NCBI GenBank assembly: GCA_001789745.1
Contig: MGAN01000003.1
Location: forward strand, 1,684 to 38,057
DNA: 36,374 bases
Direction: 5' to 3'
Origin: Candidatus Roizmanbacteria bacterium RIFCSPLOWO2_01_FULL_40_13
GTDB lineage: Bacteria; Patescibacteriota; Microgenomatia; UBA1406; GWC2-37-13
Of the stretch, positions 17,525-24,630 are shown one piece after another (the stretch's first letter is position 1; each line of letters opens with the position of its first letter). Under the pieces are notes generated by a model. The model did not search any database. It had not been told where the DNA came from and was given only the letters and a program-made list of their open reading frames with translations. The position numbers and the translations under genes were made by a program.

Positions 17525-18715
17525 TTAATTATACCCCAATCCTTTGACCTCTGAAAGCGAAAAGCGAGGAATCCTGTCTAAAGTCTGGGGATTGCTAAAA
17601 ATTCTTCTTCTTGCTTTATAATATGCGGCTACGCCAATCATCGCCGCATTATCTCCGGTTAAGTATTTAAAAGGTGGAAAATAAATTTGACCTTTATTTA
17701 TTCTCATCATATTTCTTAACGATTTACGAAGATAGAGATTTGCTATGACTCCTCCTCCGACTACCAACCTGTTGATCCCTGTCTGTTGTATAGCTTTTTT
17801 GGTTTTAAATATTAAAGTATCAAATACCGCCTGTTGAAAAGAGCTTGCCAACTCTCTAATATTTTTAACCGCTCCTTTATCTCCTCCCGGAAATGAAAAG
17901 GAAATCGGGGGGGGTTTATTGTTTTTTAAGAAATAATAAAACGCTGTTTTTAATCCCGAAAAAGAAAAGTCCAGATTATCGGCTTTCATCATCGGTCGGG
18001 GAAATTCGTAAATGTCTCGATTGTCTACTTCTTTGGCCAGTCTTTCAATCGCCGGACCCCCGGGGTATCCCAGACCCAATAACTTTGCCGCCTTGTCCAG
18101 CGCCTCACCCGCAGCATCGTCTCTGGTCTCGCCGATTACTTGATATTTAATCTGGTCCTGAAATATCACGATTTCGGTATGTCCTCCCGAAACAATTAGC
18201 GCTAAATAAGGAAATTCGAAACTTCTTTTCGGATTGCCTTTACTGTTTTGGGCAAAACTGGAGTAGATATGGCCCTCAAGATGATTTACCGCGATGAGTT
18301 TTTTCTGGTATTTTGCTGCCAGTTCTTTGGCTTTTTTTATTCCTACCTCCAAAGCCACGGCCAACCCAGGTCCCTGTGTAACTGCAATATAATCTATATT
18401 TTTCATTTTATTTTCAAATTTTTTTTGGGAATTTGCTATTTGAGATTTGTGATTTGACTGAAAATTGTCCCTCGACTCCGCTCGGGACCCTGAGCTTATC
18501 GAAGGGGAAGTTGAAAATTGAGAATTGATAAGAGTTTTTTCAATTACTTTGTCAATCCTTTCCTCATGGGCTCTTTTGGCTAAACTGGGGTAAATTCCTC
18601 CCCACTTTTTATGTAGATTAATCTGGGAATAAATTACATTCGACAAAACTTTTCTTCCTTCGGTTATCGCTGCCGCGGTCTCATCCGCCGAAGTCTCAAT
18701 GGCTAAAATTAGCAT
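17525..18715 (-). CDS. tsaD: TsaD, t6A37 threonylcarbamoyl transferase, with repeat insert
   Basis: A 396-residue ASKHA-fold protein; bacterial TsaD is usually about 340. It transfers the threonylcarbamoyl group to A37 of ANN-decoding tRNAs. Motifs seen: LAIETSADETAAAI, QINLHKKWGGIYPSLAKRAHEE, the metal-binding H-x3-H in NHLEGHIYS (His145, His149), VSGGHTEIV, DDAAGEALDKAAKLLGLGYPGGPAI and VVGGGVIAN. The excess length is concentrated in Ser/Asn/Gln-rich residues about 62-97, encoded by two 7-bp arrays around a CG-rich palindromic segment. It sits between the tsaC/tsaE fusion (upstream, 23-bp gap) and sufC. Confidence 0.95.
   Translation of the reverse strand: MLILAIETSADETAAAITEGRKVLSNVIYSQINLHKKWGGIYPSLAKRAHEERIDKVIEKTLINSQFSTSPSISSGSRAESRDNFQSNHKSQIANSQKKFENKMKNIDYIAVTQGPGLAVALEVGIKKAKELAAKYQKKLIAVNHLEGHIYSSFAQNSKGNPKRSFEFPYLALIVSGGHTEIVIFQDQIKYQVIGETRDDAAGEALDKAAKLLGLGYPGGPAIERLAKEVDNRDIYEFPRPMMKADNLDFSFSGLKTAFYYFLKNNKPPPISFSFPGGDKGAVKNIRELASSFQQAVFDTLIFKTKKAIQQTGINRLVVGGGVIANLYLRKSLRNMMRINKGQIYFPPFKYLTGDNAAMIGVAAYYKARRRIFSNPQTLDRIPRFSLSEVKGLGYN
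18427..18532. repeat. Composite repeat in tsaD: heptamers flanking a palindromic segment
   Basis: Left array at 18427-18461: GGGAATT, TGCTATT, TGAGATT, TGTGATT, TGACTGA. Centre at 18469-18507: CCCTCGACTCC followed by CTCGGGACCCTGAGC and a CGAAGGGG end. Right array at 18512-18532: TGAAAAT, TGAGAAT, TGATAAG. The whole block is read in frame in tsaD. Confidence 0.85.
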
Positions 18716-18738
18716 AATAAAAATTTTTGATTTCCGGG

Positions 18739-19806
18739 TTAATTTTGAACGATGATCTCTCTCTCCTTTTCACTTTTATAATCCATCCTAATATAAATTG
18801 CCTTTCCCCGCCTTTTAAGCAAATCGATAATCTCCCCCGCTTTCTCTCCCCACTCAATACACAGAATGTTGCCGGGCTTTAAATATTTCTCCAGACCCAG
18901 GTGCTTAAATTCTTCTCGGTCCTCGATGTTATATAGATCAACATGCACGAACGCTTTGATTAATCGATTAATCAAAGCGTATTCATAATAAATAACAAAA
19001 GAGGGGGAAATTATATTATTTATGCCTAGAATTTCAGCCAACCCCTTGACAAAAACAGTTTTTCCCACTCCCAGATCCCCTTGGAGGATAAAAATTAAGG
19101 GTTTTTCGTCAACTTTTTTTGCAAATTTGCCATAGAGATATCGGGCAATTTTTTTTGTTTGTGAGGGGGATTCCGAGAAATACTTTTGCGATTCGGAAAA
19201 AACAATATCTCCTTTTCTGACAATCTTAATTCTGGGACGTGTCAGATCCATGACCGTCGACGGTTTAATCCGCGGCAGCTTTCCCTTATCTATTATCAAA
19301 TCTATCAACTGTTTTTTCTTTTCCGGCAACTGATTCAATAGCGATTTAATTGAGTAATGGGGAGATTTTCCCGCTAGGTTTGCCGAGGTGGCGGTAATCG
19401 GCCTGCCAAATTTATTGGTTAAATTGAGTAAAAATTGGTAGTCCGGTAATCTAACCCCCAATGTTCCTCTTTCTGACTCGAGCAGTCTAGAAACTTGATG
19501 TTTTGAATCAAGGATAATGGTAAAAGGCCCGGGCAGTAATTCCTGCAAAACTTTTTTTTGTTTTTCATTAACATGCACTTGGTCTTGTAACATTAAAAAA
19601 TCCGGGATAAATACGGCAATTGCTTTACCTGTTGGCCGATTCTTAAATTCAATCAGTTTTTTTACCGCTTTTTCATCCGTGGCATCTGCCAGCAATCCAT
19701 AAACGGTGTCAGACGGTGAAACAACGATTCCCCCCTTAGCCAAAGCTTGTATTATCACGTCAATTATCAGCTTTTCCTTTTCATTTTTATATTTTATTAT
19801 TCTCAT
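18739..19806 (-). CDS. tsaC/tsaE: TsaC-TsaE fusion (t6A biosynthesis)
   Basis: A 355-residue two-domain protein. Residues 1 to about 205 form a YrdC/Sua5-type TsaC domain (SPSDTVYGLLADA, LPGPFTII, LGVRLPDY, TATSANLAG), which makes threonylcarbamoyl-AMP from Thr, bicarbonate and ATP. Residues about 215-355 are TsaE: Walker A GDLGVGKT (243-250), ISPSF, then HVDLYNI and IEWGEKA. TsaE is the ATPase that resets the TsaBD complex. Residues about 277-285 come from a 30-bp perfect palindrome. tsaD follows in the same direction. Divergent from ftsH across a 40-bp region holding back-to-back promoters. No TsaB is encoded in this window. Confidence 0.92.
   Translation of the reverse strand: MRIIKYKNEKEKLIIDVIIQALAKGGIVVSPSDTVYGLLADATDEKAVKKLIEFKNRPTGKAIAVFIPDFLMLQDQVHVNEKQKKVLQELLPGPFTIILDSKHQVSRLLESERGTLGVRLPDYQFLLNLTNKFGRPITATSANLAGKSPHYSIKSLLNQLPEKKKQLIDLIIDKGKLPRIKPSTVMDLTRPRIKIVRKGDIVFSESQKYFSESPSQTKKIARYLYGKFAKKVDEKPLIFILQGDLGVGKTVFVKGLAEILGINNIISPSFVIYYEYALINRLIKAFVHVDLYNIEDREEFKHLGLEKYLKPGNILCIEWGEKAGEIIDLLKRRGKAIYIRMDYKSEKEREIIVQN
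18951..18980. repeat. Perfect 30-bp palindrome inside the TsaE domain
   Basis: ACGCTTTGATTAATC followed immediately by its exact reverse complement GATTAATCAAAGCGT, with no loop. Read in frame as A-L-I-N-R-L-I-K-A. Confidence 0.95.
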
Positions 19807-19816
19807 CTTGGCTACT

Positions 19817-19840
19817 ATTTTAGCAATAATTTGCTAAAAT
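19817..19840. promoter_or_regulatory. Divergent overlapping promoters of tsaC/tsaE and ftsH
   Basis: A palindrome with arms ATTTTAGCA and TGCTAAAAT carries an extended -10 box (TGCTAAAAT) on each strand. On the plus strand the box ends 6 nt before the ftsH ATG, predicting a leaderless transcript. On the minus strand it ends 10 nt before the tsaC/tsaE ATG. No convincing -35 is seen. Confidence 0.65.
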
Positions 19841-19846
19841 TATCTA

Positions 19847-21721
19847 ATGGCCAATTCAAAAAGCTTCAAAAAAAACCCAAACTCCCTTAAAAAAATGGCA
19901 GAATTTAAGTTCAGGTTGGATCTTAAGACGCTTTTTATCATCATTTTCGTCGGATTTTTTTCATTTTACCTGCTTAGATCTATCTCCAGCGAGATCAAGC
20001 AAGCTTTACCTGAAAAATCAATCACCGCCGTTGTCAAAGAAATCAAAAATAAAAAAGTAGAGAAACTGGAAATAATCGATAATAAAATCATCGTCTATTA
20101 TAAAAATGACAAGCTCGCGCTTACCTATAAAGAACAGGGTGAAAGCTTTCTTACAACTCTGCGTGACGAGAATATAGACCTCTCTTCCATAGATATAGTT
20201 ATCAAAGACACTCAGGGATCGGCCGGTATCGTCAATTTCTTAAGCAATGTCATACCTACGATTCTGATGGTGGCCTTTTTTATTTTTCTTTTTCGTCAAG
20301 CCAAGGGAGCTCAGGAATCAGTCTTTTCTTTCGGACAATCTCGGGCCAAGCGATTCAACAAAGACCTTCCCAAAGTCACTTTTAAAAATGTGGCCGGAAT
20401 TGATGAAGCAAAAAAAGAGATGGAGGAAGTTGTCGATTTCTTAAAACACCCGGAAAAATATAAAAAATTAGGAGCTCGCACCCCTAAAGGTGTGATTTTG
20501 GTTGGACCTTCAGGCTGCGGAAAAACCCTGCTTGCCAAAGCGGTAGCCGGCGAAGCCAGCGTCCCCTTTTTCTCTATCGCAGGTTCGGAATTCATGGAGA
20601 TGCTCGTTGGAATTGGCGCAGCCCGCGTCCGGGACCTTTTCGCCACAGCCAAAAAGAGCGCTCCTGCCATTATCTTCATCGATGAAGTCGACGCCATAGG
20701 TAGGGCGCGCTCGGTAGGAGTTATGCCTTCGCATGACGAACGGGAGCAAACCCTGAATCAAATCTTAGTTGAGATGGATGGGTTTACGCCAAATGAGCAG
20801 GTTGTAGTCGTTGCGGCTACTAACCGCGGGGATCTTCTGGATTCTGCTTTACTTCGCCCGGGCCGATTTGATCGTCGAGTTACCGTCGACTTTCCCGACC
20901 TTGAGGGCAGAAAAGCGATCATAAAAATCTATGCCAATGGAAAACCCTTCACCAAAGAAGTCGACTGGGAAAAAGTCGCCAAAAGAACGGTGGGATTTTC
21001 CGGAGCCGACCTGGAAAATATGCTAAATGAAGCTGCCATCTATGCTGCCAGAAACGGTAAAGATACAATCGTCATGGATGATATTGAAGAAGCAGCCACA
21101 AAAGTCAAATTAGGACCGGAAAAAAAGAGACTTCAATCGGATCTTGATAAGAGATTGACCGCCTACCACGAAGCAGGTCATGCCATTGCCTCTCACTTCC
21201 TACCCCATACCGACCCGGTTCACCGCATCTCTATTGTCTCAAGAGGATTATCGCTGGGGTTTACTTTGATACCGCCTGCAAAAGATAAGCTCCATGAGAC
21301 AAAAACCCATCTGCTGGAGCAGATCACGGTCATGATGGGTGGACGCGCTGCCGAAGAGTTGGTTTTTAATGAAACCACAACCGGAGCTGCCAATGACTTT
21401 GACCAGGCGACCAATATCGCTCGCGCTATGGTGGTAGAGTACGGAATGAGCCAACTCGGTCCTGTCAATTTCGGCCCGACCATGGATGTTACCGAATGGG
21501 GTAAAACCTATTGGGAGCGAAATACCGTATCGCAGGACATGCTGGCCAAGATTGACGAGGAAGTTAAGTCAATAATAACTACCCAGTATAAAATTGCAAT
21601 TCAGACTATCAAAAATAACAGGCAAAATCTTGATAAGGTTGCCGAAGCCTTGCTGAAGACCGAAAGTCTGGATCAGGAAGAGTTTGAGAAGATCGTCGGC
21701 GCAAAAGCAAAATTAAATTAA
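19847..21721 (+). CDS. ftsH: FtsH membrane AAA+ metalloprotease
   Basis: A 624-residue FtsH. Two membrane helices (about 29-44 and 136-151) flank an extracytoplasmic domain. The AAA+ module has Walker A GPSGCGKT (220-227), Walker B IIFIDEVD and the second region of homology [22 protein letters not shown]. The Zn site is HEAGH (441-445) with a downstream Asp in NDFDQAT. It degrades membrane and short-lived cytosolic proteins. Oddities: Walker A is GPSGCGKT rather than the common GPPGTGKT, and the pore loop reads EMLVGIG where most FtsH have MFVGVG. ATG 19847 fits the -10 box placed 6 nt upstream; a later Met at codon 17 is the alternative. Confidence 0.95.
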   Translation: MANSKSFKKNPNSLKKMAEFKFRLDLKTLFIIIFVGFFSFYLLRSISSEIKQALPEKSITAVVKEIKNKKVEKLEIIDNKIIVYYKNDKLALTYKEQGESFLTTLRDENIDLSSIDIVIKDTQGSAGIVNFLSNVIPTILMVAFFIFLFRQAKGAQESVFSFGQSRAKRFNKDLPKVTFKNVAGIDEAKKEMEEVVDFLKHPEKYKKLGARTPKGVILVGPSGCGKTLLAKAVAGEASVPFFSIAGSEFMEMLVGIGAARVRDLFATAKKSAPAIIFIDEVDAIGRARSVGVMPSHDEREQTLNQILVEMDGFTPNEQVVVVAATNRGDLLDSALLRPGRFDRRVTVDFPDLEGRKAIIKIYANGKPFTKEVDWEKVAKRTVGFSGADLENMLNEAAIYAARNGKDTIVMDDIEEAATKVKLGPEKKRLQSDLDKRLTAYHEAGHAIASHFLPHTDPVHRISIVSRGLSLGFTLIPPAKDKLHETKTHLLEQITVMMGGRAAEELVFNETTTGAANDFDQATNIARAMVVEYGMSQLGPVNFGPTMDVTEWGKTYWERNTVSQDMLAKIDEEVKSIITTQYKIAIQTIKNNRQNLDKVAEALLKTESLDQEEFEKIVGAKAKLN

Positions 21722-21905
21722 TATCATACGGATTATGGATCTTATTCGAATGATGCGGGACGTCAATCGTCCCGACCACGTTTGACGCGGCGGATATTCC
21801 GACACCTCCCCTGTTTCCCCTCTCCTTTATAAGGAGGGGATAAAAAGGTGGGATTATCCGCATATCCGTAGATCCGCGTAGAATCCGTAGATCAGTATTA
21901 CGTAT
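21722..21905. repeat. ftsH-exonuclease gap: CTCCCC element between heptamer-like arms
   Basis: The core (21803-21852) runs from CACCTCCCC to GGGGATAAAAAGGTGGG with inner palindrome CTCCTT-TAT-AAGGAG. The left flank (about 21730-21757, GGATTAT, GGATCTT, ATTCGAA, TGATGCG) and right flank (about 21853-21900, ATCCGTA-type units) are degenerate 7-bp-phase repeats and roughly inverted to each other. No gene is visible. Confidence 0.65.
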
Positions 21906-22823
21906 ATGAAGACTCTCTTACTTATCGACGGCAACGCGATCATGCACCGCGCCTTCCATGCTTTACCTCCCTTCAAAACCAAAGACGGCACGCCAACCAA
22001 CATCATCTACGGCTTTTTCTCTATGCTGCATAAAGCCGTAACCGATTTTAAACCCAGCCATATTGTAGTCTGTTTTGACACTCCCAAGCCTACTTTCAGA
22101 AATCGGTTATTCAAAAAATATCAGGCTCAAAGACCGCCCCTGGTAGACGATTTTAAATCACAGATTCCGCTGCTTAAAGAAGCGCTGAAAAAAAGCGGAA
22201 TCAATTATCTGGAAAAGGACGGATATGAGGCTGACGACATCATCGGAACCCTTACCAAAACAGCTGAAAACAAAATGAAAGTGTTGATACTTACTGGTGA
22301 TAAAGATATTTTACAGCTGGTAAATAAATATAACTTTGTACTGGCTCCCCAAGTTGGGCTATCGAATATCAAATTATACGACGAGACCGAAGTAAAAAAT
22401 AAAATGTCTGTTTCCCCTGCAGAAATACCGGATTTAAAAGCCTTGACGGGCGATCCTTCTGATAATTATCCCGGGGCCAAAGGTATCGGTCCCAAAACCG
22501 CGGTGAAACTAATCGCGGAGTATAACTCTGTGGAAAATTTATTGAAAAATCTGGATAAGGTTGATAACGAAAAAGTCAAAACGATTTTGGCGATAGAAAA
22601 GGAAAACATCCTCCTTTCGAAAAAACTTGCCCAAATCGTCCGAGATGTTCCGATTGAGTTTAATCTGAAAAGCGCTGTTTTTAACTGGTTCAAACCGGCT
22701 CTGAAAGGTTACTTTGATAAATTGGAGATTAAATCCCTTAAAATCCGCATCTTTGCCCAAAAAAAACCGGATAAAGAAAAAGGGGTTAAAAAAGAATCCC
22801 GGAGCCAGATGGAATTATTCTAA
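21906..22823 (+). CDS. Stand-alone PolI-type 5'-3' exonuclease (FEN-like)
   Basis: A 305-residue protein equal to the N-terminal nuclease domain of DNA polymerase I. It begins LLLIDGNAIMHRAFHAL, then VVCFDTPKPTFRNRLF, the metal-binding run DGYEADDIIGTL, LTGDKDILQLV and the helix-hairpin-helix segment GDPSDNYPGAKGIGPKTAVKLI. It should remove RNA primers and flaps during lagging-strand synthesis and repair. No polymerase domain follows. The C-terminus ends in QMELF (301-305), matching the Q-x-x-L-F sliding-clamp-binding consensus, so it may be recruited by DnaN. Its stop overlaps the stop of the convergent CvpA-CAP gene by 4 bp. Confidence 0.9.
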   Translation: MKTLLLIDGNAIMHRAFHALPPFKTKDGTPTNIIYGFFSMLHKAVTDFKPSHIVVCFDTPKPTFRNRLFKKYQAQRPPLVDDFKSQIPLLKEALKKSGINYLEKDGYEADDIIGTLTKTAENKMKVLILTGDKDILQLVNKYNFVLAPQVGLSNIKLYDETEVKNKMSVSPAEIPDLKALTGDPSDNYPGAKGIGPKTAVKLIAEYNSVENLLKNLDKVDNEKVKTILAIEKENILLSKKLAQIVRDVPIEFNLKSAVFNWFKPALKGYFDKLEIKSLKIRIFAQKKPDKEKGVKKESRSQMELF

Positions 22824-23815
22824 TTCGTGAACTCCTGCACGAACATCTTGCCGTATATACCTCCATCAACTACCCCAATTCCCACTTTACCGTAGTCCTC
22901 GGATAAAATATTCTTTCTGTGTCCTTCGGAGTTCATCAAACCGTCATGGGCAATAAAGACGTCGGGAGCAAAAGCCAAATTTTCCCCGACTACCAGATAA
23001 CTTATTCCTTTTCTATCGGCTCGATCTGCGGGTGTTGAACCGTCAACTGCGGACACATGCGAAAAAAACCCGTGCGTAAACATCTCCATCGCATATTCTC
23101 TGGCTAAATCTCTTAAATTATAGTCAAAAGACAAAGACTTAATGCCGCGCGACTCTCTCTCTTTATTGACGGAGTTAAACATCTCGATTTCCGAAGTCGA
23201 ATCATAGTCAAGCTGTTTTTTCTCCGGCTTAATCCCCAGATCCACTGTTTCATTCGATCTGGGCTTGATCGTCAAGAAGTTTAGAGTTTCATTGACCGCT
23301 CCCCCGAAGATATTTTTAAGATATTTTTCCGTTGATCTGGAAAGGTTGATGAAGTAAGGCCCGCTGCGGGAATCAAGCAAAGCCTGCTTAATCTGGCCTC
23401 GTACAGGAAAGGCGAATACGAAGCTGACAAAGAATAAAAAAATGGCTGCCGCTTGGATTATAGCGGCCAAAATTCCTAACGAAATGTTTAAAGGATGTTT
23501 TTGAAATTTCTCGAATAATCTGGCTAATAACCTTAACACGATCACCGAAAAAACCAATTCCGTCAGAAACCAAGCAATAAAAAAACCTGATGCCTGCGAA
23601 ATTCCCTTGGGAATTGAGAAGTTTAAAATCAGTAACTTGCCCAAAAATGGGTAAAACTTAAACGAAATTATCAAAGACAGGATAAACGCCAAAGCCTCAA
23701 GGATGGTGTTTATAAATCCTTTCTGGGTCATGACAAAGTAGATGATTATCACGATAAAAACCAGATCGATCCAATTTCCCTTGAGCGAATATTTTTCCAG
23801 AAACTGCTCCAACAT
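22820..23815 (-). CDS. CvpA-like membrane protein fused to a CAP/SCP domain
   Basis: A 331-residue protein. Residues 1 to about 150 have four hydrophobic helices with the CvpA-like start WIDLVFIVIIIYFVMTQKGF. A linker of about 55 residues leads to a CAP (cysteine-rich secretory/YkwD-like) domain at about 210-331: MFNSVNKERESRGI, LARE-x2-EMFTHGFFSHVS, GENLAFAP, GLMNSEGHRKNIL and VGIGVVDGGIYGKMFVQEF. Conserved His and Glu residues of the CAP cavity are present. The CAP domain should face outside the membrane. Function is unknown; bacterial YkwD-type domains are linked to spores and the cell wall. Divergent from a small membrane gene and preceded by a -10 box 6 nt before ATG. Confidence 0.85.
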   Translation of the reverse strand: MLEQFLEKYSLKGNWIDLVFIVIIIYFVMTQKGFINTILEALAFILSLIISFKFYPFLGKLLILNFSIPKGISQASGFFIAWFLTELVFSVIVLRLLARLFEKFQKHPLNISLGILAAIIQAAAIFLFFVSFVFAFPVRGQIKQALLDSRSGPYFINLSRSTEKYLKNIFGGAVNETLNFLTIKPRSNETVDLGIKPEKKQLDYDSTSEIEMFNSVNKERESRGIKSLSFDYNLRDLAREYAMEMFTHGFFSHVSAVDGSTPADRADRKGISYLVVGENLAFAPDVFIAHDGLMNSEGHRKNILSEDYGKVGIGVVDGGIYGKMFVQEFTN

Positions 23816-23821
23816 GTTTAT

Positions 23822-23830
23822 ATTTTACCA
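23822..23830 (-). promoter_or_regulatory. Extended -10 box of the CvpA-CAP gene
   Basis: TGGTAAAAT on the minus strand is followed by 6 nt and then the ATG at 23815, predicting transcription to start at or next to the start codon. Confidence 0.6.
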
Positions 23831-23842
23831 TTTTCGGGCTTT

Positions 23843-23851
23843 TGCTAAAAT
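23843..23851 (+). promoter_or_regulatory. Extended -10 box of the small membrane-protein gene
   Basis: TGCTAAAAT, then 6 nt, then ATG at 23858: the same geometry as ftsH. The box lies 13 bp from the opposing box of the CvpA-CAP gene. Confidence 0.6.
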
Positions 23852-23857
23852 TAGTGG

Positions 23858-24253
23858 ATGGGGTTTTTTGATACCATACCGGCAGATTTAAAACAAAATA
23901 TATTTTATACGCTACTTTTCATCATTTCTCACAATTTCCCGGCTATTTTTTATTCTTTGGGAATTATTATTTCAGCCGTTATACTTTTAATCAAACCGAC
24001 CAGATGGAAAACGCTCTTATTGTTTGGTTTTATTCTTCTTTTATTTGCGTTTGAATATAGTAAGCATATAGTCGAACCCCTCAAGGAGCAGATACTGAAT
24101 TCATTAATTACCGAACGGCCTCATTATAAAGCAGCCTGGATCGTTAATATTGTCCTGGTCAATGCCTTTCCCATACTGCTACCTGCATCAGGCTGGTTTT
24201 TGGTGATAACCGGTTTATTATTCTTATTTTTGGAAAAAAGAAAGATTGATTAA
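23858..24253 (+). CDS. Small membrane protein of unknown function
   Basis: A 131-residue protein that I do not recognise. Three hydrophobic stretches are seen: about residues 25-44, 52-66 and 98-125, the last broken by a Pro-Ala-Ser-Gly kink. The C-terminus is basic (EKRKID) and probably cytoplasmic. No conserved catalytic motif is evident. The start is supported by the -10 box 6 nt upstream. It is divergent from the CvpA-CAP fusion and lies just upstream of the glmS promoter region; its stop overlaps the likely glmS -35 box, so it need not be in the same transcript. Confidence 0.65.
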   Translation: MGFFDTIPADLKQNIFYTLLFIISHNFPAIFYSLGIIISAVILLIKPTRWKTLLLFGFILLLFAFEYSKHIVEPLKEQILNSLITERPHYKAAWIVNIVLVNAFPILLPASGWFLVITGLLFLFLEKRKID

Positions 24254-24274
24254 TGAATTTATGTTTGCTAAAAT
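24246..24274 (+). promoter_or_regulatory. glmS promoter
   Basis: The -35 box TTGATT (24246-24251), a 17-bp spacer and the extended -10 TGCTAAAAT (24266-24274) form the best promoter in the window. Transcription would start near 24281, about 35 nt before the ribozyme cleavage site. Confidence 0.7.
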
Positions 24275-24314
24275 AGACTTGCTCTTTGGAAATAGGGGAG
24301 TTATGATTCTTTCG

Positions 24315-24480
24315 AGCGCCTGACCCCGACGTAACGTCGGGGTGACGAGGAGAGGGGTCCGACGTAACGTCGGACAATCGGACCTCCGATTTAATCGGGG
24401 AGTATCAGCGGAAACCCTCAAGCCTAGGTTTGGCTGTTTATTTTAAAAATCGGGAGTAATTCCGAGATTAAAGAATAAAC
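24315..24480 (+). ncRNA. glmS ribozyme (glucosamine-6-phosphate-responsive)
   Basis: The segment upstream of glmS carries the conserved parts in order. The cleavage site is A24315/G24316 in AGCGCC. Then comes a stem CCCCGACG-TAA-CGTCGGGG (24324-24342) and the invariant TGACGAGG (24343-24350). GAGGG (24352-24356) pairs with CCCTC (24415-24419). AGCGGA (24407-24412) supplies GCG to pair with CGC of the cleavage-site strand. Next are a small AGCC/GGCT stem and a final domain GTTTATT/AATAAAC containing TCGGGA-GTAA-TTCCGA, a GNRA-capped hairpin. In known glmS ribozymes, GlcN6P acts as cofactor for self-cleavage and lowers glmS mRNA. Two extra hairpins (24359-24375 and about 24377-24393) expand the loop after GAGGGG compared with Bacillus examples. 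Confidence 0.9.
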
Positions 24481-24519
24481 TATAACTGCTCCTGATATTC
24501 TTCAAAGAAATGCAATACT

Positions 24520-24588
24520 TGTCATGCTGGCTTGGTTCAACCTGTGCTTTTTCTAAAGATCGGATTCCGAAATACATTCGGAATGACA
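24520..24588. repeat. TGTCAT-ended palindromic repeat in the glmS leader
   Basis: It starts TGTCATGCTGG and ends CGGAATGACA; inside, ATTCCGAA-ATACA-TTCGGAAT is a perfect 8-bp hairpin (24564-24584). It lies between the ribozyme and the glmS start codon, so it is part of the mRNA leader. Confidence 0.75.
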
Positions 24589-24630
24589 ATGTATTTTTAA
24601 TTTTTCATTTTAAATTTTTAATTTACTATC

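Noticed and set aside
20311-20761. Antisense ORFs opposite ftsH
   Set aside because: They have no recognisable domains, and the plus-strand frame is a fully conserved FtsH.
24159-24421. Small minus-strand ORFs across the glmS leader
   Set aside because: They are antisense readings of the ribozyme and the adjacent membrane gene with low-complexity translations.
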